From assembly GCF_022712295.1 (NCBI RefSeq), contig NZ_JALAGT010000055.1, positions 1 to 28,127 of the forward strand: 28,127 nucleotides of DNA, in the 5' to 3' direction. Every line of letters begins with the position of its first letter. Positions within the stretch are counted from its first letter, which is position 1. The notes beneath the pieces are model-generated. The model searched no databases. It saw only the letters and a list, made by a program, of their open reading frames with translations, and was not told the origin of the DNA. The stretch is from Galactobacter sp. GTDB taxonomy: Bacteria; Actinomycetota; Actinomycetes; Actinomycetales; Micrococcaceae. Shown here piece after piece: positions 23,980-28,127 of the stretch. The position numbers and the translations under genes are program-made.

Positions 23980-25160
23980 GCGGCGACCTCCCCGTTCTCG
24001 GTCAGAGTGATTTCCGGAGCGCCCTCACCGAAGCGGGAGGGAGCGAAGGGCGTCAGATCCATGTCGGGCTGCTCGCCCGTGATGGCCTGCGCCAACAGTT
24101 TGCCCGTCCCCACGGACAGGCCGATGCCGGCGCCCTCGTGACCGCAGGCGTGCCACAGGCCTGGGGCGCGATCGTCGTGCCCCATGACCGGCAGGTGGTC
24201 AGGACAGTAGGGCCGGAAGCCGTGATAATGGCGCATGATGCGGGTCTGGGCCAGGAACGGGAACAGCGCCACGGCGTTTTGCGCCATGGTGCGCAGGCCG
24301 TCTACCGCCACGCGGTCCTCGAAGCCCACGCGTTCACGGGTGGAACCGATCAGGATGGTGCCCGCCGGGGTCCCCTCCACCACCGGTGAGGACTGCAGGC
24401 CGGCGTCGGAGGAGCCCACGTTGTCGACGTACTCCGCGGCGTACACCTTGCGGCGGATACGTGGCGGCAGCGGCTCGGTGACCATCACGAAGCCGCGGCG
24501 GGGGCGCACGGGCACGTTGACTCCAGCCAGGGCCGCGATGCCGCCCGCCCATGTGCCCGACGTATTGACGACGGCGTCCGCCGTCACGTCACCATTGGGG
24601 GTGCGCACGCCCACCACGCGGTCGCCGTGCCGAATCAGCTCCGTGACGGGCGAGTTCACCATGACGCGAGCCCCGGCTGCGCGGGCCAACCCCAGCATGC
24701 CGGTGGCGGCCAGCACTGGCTGCACCTGCGCGTCCTGCGGGTAATAGGCGGCACCGAGCGCCTTGTCGGTGATCCACGGTTCCAGTTCCAACAGCCGCTC
24801 TGTATCCACTTCCTCTGCCTGGATGCCACGACTGCGCTGAGCGGTGGTGAGGCGGGAGAGGGACGCCAAGGAGGATTCCTTGGACGCCACGATGATGCCG
24901 CCCTTGGCCTCGAACTCCCAGTCGGTGGCCACGTGGGCCAGGTCGTTCTTCCAGACGCCGAGCGAGTACAGGGTCAGATCCAGCTCGGGTCCCAATTCCT
25001 TGTCGGAGAGCAGGATGTTGCCCTCGCAATGGGACGAGGTCCCCGAACCGGGGAGGCCGCGTTCCACCACCGTGACGGAGGCTCCGGCCTGAGTTGCGAA
25101 GTACGCCACGGCGGCACCCATGATGCCTGCGCCAATGACGACGACGTCGCTGTGGGTCAC
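23976..25160 (-). CDS. D-hydroxyproline dehydrogenase, FAD-dependent beta subunit (DAO family)
   Basis: From GTG 25160 the protein has 394 residues. DVVVIGAGIMGAAVAYFA with Gly10, Gly12 and Gly15 is the FAD-binding motif, and VVERGLPGSGTSSHCEGNIL follows. Near the C-terminus RHYHGFRPYCPDHLPVMGH and HEGAGIGLSVGTGKLLA complete the D-amino-acid-oxidase/glycine-oxidase fold. This is the substrate-oxidising subunit, taking D-hydroxyproline to pyrroline-4-hydroxy-2-carboxylate. The GTG overlaps the GntR stop (GTGA at 25157-25160); a longer frame extends into the regulator gene and is not needed. Substrate is inferred from the operon; a related amine such as D-proline is possible. Confidence 0.88.
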   Translation of the reverse strand: MTHSDVVVIGAGIMGAAVAYFATQAGASVTVVERGLPGSGTSSHCEGNILLSDKELGPELDLTLYSLGVWKNDLAHVATDWEFEAKGGIIVASKESSLASLSRLTTAQRSRGIQAEEVDTERLLELEPWITDKALGAAYYPQDAQVQPVLAATGMLGLARAAGARVMVNSPVTELIRHGDRVVGVRTPNGDVTADAVVNTSGTWAGGIAALAGVNVPVRPRRGFVMVTEPLPPRIRRKVYAAEYVDNVGSSDAGLQSSPVVEGTPAGTILIGSTRERVGFEDRVAVDGLRTMAQNAVALFPFLAQTRIMRHYHGFRPYCPDHLPVMGHDDRAPGLWHACGHEGAGIGLSVGTGKLLAQAITGEQPDMDLTPFAPSRFGEGAPEITLTENGEVAA

Positions 25161-25879
25161 TTGAGCGGTGCCTCCTTCTGAAGGTTGGTGGGGGTCTCGG
25201 CCACGTGGTCGGCCTTGGATCCGGTCTGCCACGACCCGGTGGCATGGCCGATATGAGCCCGCAAGAGCTCTTCTGCACCCGCACCGTCGCCTGCCTCCAG
25301 CAGGTCGATCAGGCGGTGGTGCTCCAGTGCGGAGTCCTCCAGCAGTCCGAGGTCCGCCAGGGAACGCAACCCGTAGAGGCGGGTACGCAGACGCAGGGAG
25401 GTGCAGAGGTCAGCCAGGACCGGGTTGTTGGCCTGGGAGAGGATGAGCGCGTGGAAGTCCCGGTCGGTGAGGAGGTAGTTCTCCAGATCCTCTTCGCGGG
25501 CGGCCTTGAGGTTGAGGTCGGCGAGGTCGCGGAGCTGGGCCAGGACCTCGGGGGTCAGGTTCCCGATCGCGCGCGGCATGGCCGGGGGCTCCAGGAGGAG
25601 CCGTACGTCGGTGATCTGCAGTAGCTCCTCGTTGGAGAGCGAGGTGATGCGGAAACCCTTGTTCTTCTGCGTCTCCACCATGCCCTCACGAGCCAGGTCC
25701 ATCATGGCCTCACGCACCGGGGTGGCGCTGACGCCAAGCTGTGCACCGAGCGTGGGTGCGGAGACCGTGGTGCCTTCCGCCAGCTCACCCACCATGATGG
25801 CCGCTCGCAGCTTGTCGGTGACGATGTCTCGGAGGTTCTTCTCCCTGCCCAGTGGGGCCAGGACGGACTGCTCGCTCAT
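25157..25879 (-). CDS. GntR-family regulator, FCD (FadR) subgroup
   Basis: The 240-residue protein has an N-terminal winged helix-turn-helix (about 18-80) with VSAPTLGAQLGVSATPVREAM and LAREGMVE, followed by an all-helical FCD ligand domain. That domain carries TDRDFHALIL (about 141-150) and RAHIGHATGSW near 210, where Asp and His residues usually bind a metal and ligand. Members repress catabolic operons and release DNA on binding an acid or amino acid. The gene is embedded in the operon and overlaps both neighbours by 4 nt, so it likely autoregulates with the pathway. The ligand is probably hydroxyproline or an intermediate. Its operator is not visible and may lie upstream of the window edge. 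Confidence 0.9.
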   Translation of the reverse strand: MSEQSVLAPLGREKNLRDIVTDKLRAAIMVGELAEGTTVSAPTLGAQLGVSATPVREAMMDLAREGMVETQKNKGFRITSLSNEELLQITDVRLLLEPPAMPRAIGNLTPEVLAQLRDLADLNLKAAREEDLENYLLTDRDFHALILSQANNPVLADLCTSLRLRTRLYGLRSLADLGLLEDSALEHHRLIDLLEAGDGAGAEELLRAHIGHATGSWQTGSKADHVAETPTNLQKEAPLK

Positions 25880-26832
25880 GCGTTCTCCTTGGGCGAGGCA
25901 GCCACGGTGGCCAGGACCAGGTCCTCCCACGACATTCCGACCCCGCAATAGACGGCCGGGTTCCCGGACGTGCGGTGGATCCGGCCCGCCACGGCGTCTG
26001 CCAGGTTCGGCGGGACCAGTTCCTGCCATTCTTCCGCGCTGCGTGCCGGGATCAGGTCACCGGCCTCGCGCAGCATCGAGGCACGTCCCTCCACCAGAAC
26101 ATCGGAACGCAGGATCAGGCTCGGGTCGAGCTCGCGGGCGTCCAATCCGTGCTGGCCCACTGCCGCCACGAGCGCATTCGGTGCCACCCACTCCCCCGGG
26201 AAGAGCGGGGTCGCCGAGGTGGTGACGGTGATGATGACGTCCGCCGCACGCACCGCGGCCTCGATATCCGCTCCGGCATCGGTGACGCCCAGCCCGCGTT
26301 CGGCGGCCTGCTCCATCAAGGAGGCAACGCGTTCGGGGCGCCTGCCCACCACCTGCAATGCGGCGCCCGGCCAGCACCAGGCCGCGGCGTCCAGGTGGTT
26401 CAACGCCTGCACACCTGCGCCGAACACCAGAACAGTGGGAGTCTCAGGGAACCCGTCGGGGGCGGCAGCGGCGAGCGCACGCAGCCCCACGAAGGTCACC
26501 GCCGGGGTACGAATCGCGGTGAGTTCCGTGCCGTCCATGACGGCCTTGGGCGCGGAGGTGGACTCGTCGAAGAGCAGGTACGTTCCCTGGATCTTCTCAA
26601 GACCGCGCTCAGGATTGTCCGGGGCGATGGTGAGCACCTTGACTCCCGCCGAGGACTTGGTGACGGCCGGCATCATGAGGAACTCACCGCGGTTGGTCGG
26701 CGCGAACAGGCGGGGGCCGTCGTTCTCGGGGTCCACGTCCCCTGCCAGCGCGGTCTCCAGGCCGGACACCGCGGTGTCCCAGGGCAGTGCGGTACGTACG
26801 CCGGCGGCATCGAGGTAGGGCAGAGAGGTCAC
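25876..26832 (-). CDS. Ornithine cyclodeaminase/mu-crystallin family protein, candidate pyrroline-2-carboxylate reductase
   Basis: The 318-residue protein (GTG 26832) has PTNRGEFLMMPAV, GVKVLTIAPDNPERG and the NAD(P)-binding Rossmann motif TPTVLVFGAGVQALNHLDA (about 145-163). It ends with GNPAVYCGVGMSWEDLVLA. In hydroxyproline and proline catabolic clusters this superfamily supplies delta1-pyrroline-2-carboxylate reductase (the LhpI type), which acts after trans-3-hydroxy-L-proline dehydratase. It could equally be an ornithine cyclodeaminase or another imine reductase, and the sequence alone does not decide. Its start overlaps the epimerase stop (GTGA at 26829-26832) and its stop overlaps the GntR start (ATGA at 25876-25879). 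It is not a required step of the trans-4-hydroxyproline route. Confidence 0.82.
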   Translation of the reverse strand: MTSLPYLDAAGVRTALPWDTAVSGLETALAGDVDPENDGPRLFAPTNRGEFLMMPAVTKSSAGVKVLTIAPDNPERGLEKIQGTYLLFDESTSAPKAVMDGTELTAIRTPAVTFVGLRALAAAAPDGFPETPTVLVFGAGVQALNHLDAAAWCWPGAALQVVGRRPERVASLMEQAAERGLGVTDAGADIEAAVRAADVIITVTTSATPLFPGEWVAPNALVAAVGQHGLDARELDPSLILRSDVLVEGRASMLREAGDLIPARSAEEWQELVPPNLADAVAGRIHRTSGNPAVYCGVGMSWEDLVLATVAASPKENA

Positions 26833-27830
26833 AGCAGGAATCCTTCCGGGAACGGGTCGGTGGGATCCAGCATGTACTGTGCCGTGCCCGTGACCCAAGC
26901 CCGGCCCGTGATCTTGGGGATCACCGCTGGGCGTCCGGCCACCTCGGTCTCCTCCAGGAGACGGCCGATGAACGTGGATCCGATGAAGGAGTCGTTGCGG
27001 AAATCGGTGTTCAGGGGCAGTTCGCCGCGGGCGTGCAGCTGCGCCATGCGGGCCGAGGTCCCGGTGCCGCAGGGCGAGCGGTCGAACCAGCCCGGGTAGA
27101 TGGCCATCGCGTGGCGGGAGTGCCGGTTCGTTGAGTCCGGGGACTTCAGGTAGACGTGGTGCACCAGGCGGATGTCGGGGCGCTCCGGGTGGACGGGTGC
27201 GTCCACCTCGTTGATGGCGTCCATGATGGCGAGGCCGGCCTCGAGCAGGTCATCCTTGCGTTCGCGGTCGAACGGCAGCCCGAGCTGTTCCAGATCCACC
27301 ACGGCGTAGAAGTTGCCACCGAAGGCCAGGTCGTAGGTGATCTCGCCGTAGCCGGGGACGTCCACCTTGGCATCGAGCCGGTCAACGTAGGAGGCAACGT
27401 TGGTGATGGACACGGACTCCGCGTGGCCGTCCTTGACAGCGACCTCTGCGACCACGAGTCCGGCCGGGGTGTCCAGGCGGATGGTGGTGACGGGTTCCCG
27501 GACCTCAACCATGCCGGTCTCCACCAGCACCGTGGCGACGCCGATGGTGCCGTGACCGCACATGGGCAGCAGTCCGGAGACCTCGATGTAGAGCACACCC
27601 CAGTCGCAGTCGGGACGCGTTGGCGGCTGCAGGATGGCCCCGGACATGGAGGCGTGCCCGCGGGGCTCGGTCATCAGCAGCGTGCGCAGGTGATCCGCGT
27701 TCTCCATGAACCACAACCGGCGCTCGGCCATGGTGTTGCCTGGGATGGTGCCGACGCCGCCGGTGATGACCCGAGTGGGCATCCCCTCCGTATGTGAGTC
27801 GACGGAGTGGAAAACGCGGGTGGTACGCAT
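26829..27830 (-). CDS. 4-hydroxyproline 2-epimerase (proline racemase family)
   Basis: The 333-residue protein has MCGHGTIGVAT with Cys91 and DRSPCGTGTSAR with Cys254, the two catalytic thiols of proline racemase-type enzymes. Having Cys at both positions points to an epimerase/racemase; trans-3-hydroxyproline dehydratases carry Thr at the second. HSVDSHTEGMPTRV and NTMAERR near the N-terminus are typical of hydroxyproline 2-epimerases. The enzyme would convert trans-4-hydroxy-L-proline to cis-4-hydroxy-D-proline, the first step of the pathway in the cytoplasm. GAGG about 9 nt before ATG 27830 is the likely ribosome binding site. The gene is preceded by a 50-bp palindrome. Confidence 0.92.
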   Translation of the reverse strand: MRTTRVFHSVDSHTEGMPTRVITGGVGTIPGNTMAERRLWFMENADHLRTLLMTEPRGHASMSGAILQPPTRPDCDWGVLYIEVSGLLPMCGHGTIGVATVLVETGMVEVREPVTTIRLDTPAGLVVAEVAVKDGHAESVSITNVASYVDRLDAKVDVPGYGEITYDLAFGGNFYAVVDLEQLGLPFDRERKDDLLEAGLAIMDAINEVDAPVHPERPDIRLVHHVYLKSPDSTNRHSRHAMAIYPGWFDRSPCGTGTSARMAQLHARGELPLNTDFRNDSFIGSTFIGRLLEETEVAGRPAVIPKITGRAWVTGTAQYMLDPTDPFPEGFLL

Positions 27831-27881
27831 GGGGGAAGACCTCTGACTTTCCGTACTGCAGATGACCTGTGGGGATGCGGG

Positions 27882-27931
27882 TGCCCGACGGCGGGTGACG
27901 GACCCGCGGGTCCGTCACCCGCCGTCGGGCA
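27882..27931. repeat. Perfect 50-bp palindrome between the first two genes of the operon in view
   Basis: The 25-base arm starting TGCCCGACGGCGGGTGACGG at 27882 is repeated exactly inverted at 27907-27931. It lies 15 nt after the stop of the DapA-like gene and about 50 nt before the epimerase start. No T-run follows on the minus strand, so it is more likely an mRNA-stabilising or partial-termination hairpin than a full terminator. Confidence 0.85.
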
Positions 27932-27946
27932 GGAGAACTTCAGGGT

Positions 27947-28127
27947 TTACTTGTAACCCTTGGCCAGAGCGTTCTCGGTGTCCTTGGTGATCTTGGCGTG
28001 GATCTCCGGGGACAGCGCGCCACGCGGGGGGCGGCAGGCGCCACCGCGGCGGCCGGCGATGTCCATGGAGAGCTTGATGGCCTGGACGAACTCGGTCTTG
28101 GAGTCCCAACGCAGCAGGGAATGCAGG
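27947..28127 (-). CDS. DapA-family (dihydrodipicolinate synthase-like) protein, C-terminal end; candidate pyrroline-4-hydroxy-2-carboxylate deaminase
   Basis: The last 59 codons are visible. They read LHSLLRWDSKTEFVQAIKLS, then MDIAGRRGGACRPPRGALSPE, and end LAKGYK-stop (TAA at 27947-27949). The xVQAIKxxMDxxGxxGGxxRPPrxxLspE pattern is the C-terminal helix region of the DHDPS/NAL family. In hydroxyproline clusters this family deaminates and dehydrates pyrroline-4-hydroxy-2-carboxylate to alpha-ketoglutarate semialdehyde, which would link the dehydrogenase and the last dehydrogenase of the operon. The catalytic Lys and Tyr lie outside the window, so the family call is good but the function rests on context. 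Confidence 0.75.
   Translation of the reverse strand, partial: LHSLLRWDSKTEFVQAIKLSMDIAGRRGGACRPPRGALSPEIHAKITKDTENALAKGYK

Noticed and set aside
1..28127. tRNA, rRNA, CRISPR array, replication origin or known riboswitch
   Set aside because: I saw no cloverleaf, regular spacer array, rRNA-like segment or recognisable aptamer. A covariance-model scan would be needed to exclude small RNAs fully.

Overview
The window comes from a high-GC Gram-positive bacterium, most likely Actinomycetota and Micrococcales/Micrococcaceae-like. The evidence is strongly GC-biased codon use, lipoprotein signal peptides, frequent GTG starts, several apparently leaderless promoters (TAGNNT 6-8 nt before the start codon), and actinobacterial-style gene pairs. 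The genus cannot be fixed from sequence reading alone.

Left edge (1-4.6 kb) is an accessory island. It opens with the last 34 codons of an IS30-family transposase. Directly behind it lies a large RHS/YD-repeat protein whose 5' end is missing. Its tip is a very basic, partly hydrophobic, lower-GC C-terminal domain with no family I recognise. Next comes a small two-helix membrane protein placed where an immunity gene would be, then a convergent gene for a secreted HExxHxxGxxH metallopeptidase. This is the best candidate for an undescribed system: an RHS toxin tip with a membrane immunity protein.

The middle (4.6-20.5 kb) looks like ordinary chromosome. A class-I glutamine amidotransferase (PuuD-like) is followed by a peptide/nickel-type ABC transporter operon (substrate-binding lipoprotein, two permeases, no ATPase in view). 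Then come a small lipoprotein, a glycerophosphodiester phosphodiesterase, a DUF445 membrane protein, an unknown EcsC-like protein, and a secreted endonuclease/exonuclease/phosphatase-fold protein that has lost most catalytic residues. A CDF metal exporter and a tandem intergenic repeat follow. Next is a translationally coupled pair, a PLP-dependent amino-acid deaminase/aldolase and an FAD sugar-lactone oxidase, and finally a lipoprotein polysaccharide deacetylase.

The right part (20.5 kb to the end) is one long minus-strand operon for hydroxyproline catabolism, read from right to left: DapA-family deaminase (cut by the window edge), 4-hydroxyproline 2-epimerase, ornithine-cyclodeaminase-family protein, GntR/FCD regulator, three subunits of a HcnABC/sarcosine-oxidase-like D-hydroxyproline dehydrogenase, and alpha-ketoglutaric semialdehyde dehydrogenase. 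From the epimerase to the last dehydrogenase subunit every junction is a 4-nt ATGA or GTGA overlap, and the final gene follows after 3 nt. Together these convert trans-4-hydroxy-L-proline through the D-epimer and pyrroline-4-hydroxy-2-carboxylate to alpha-ketoglutarate semialdehyde and then alpha-ketoglutarate. A perfect 50-bp palindrome separates the first two genes, and a strong hairpin ends the operon.
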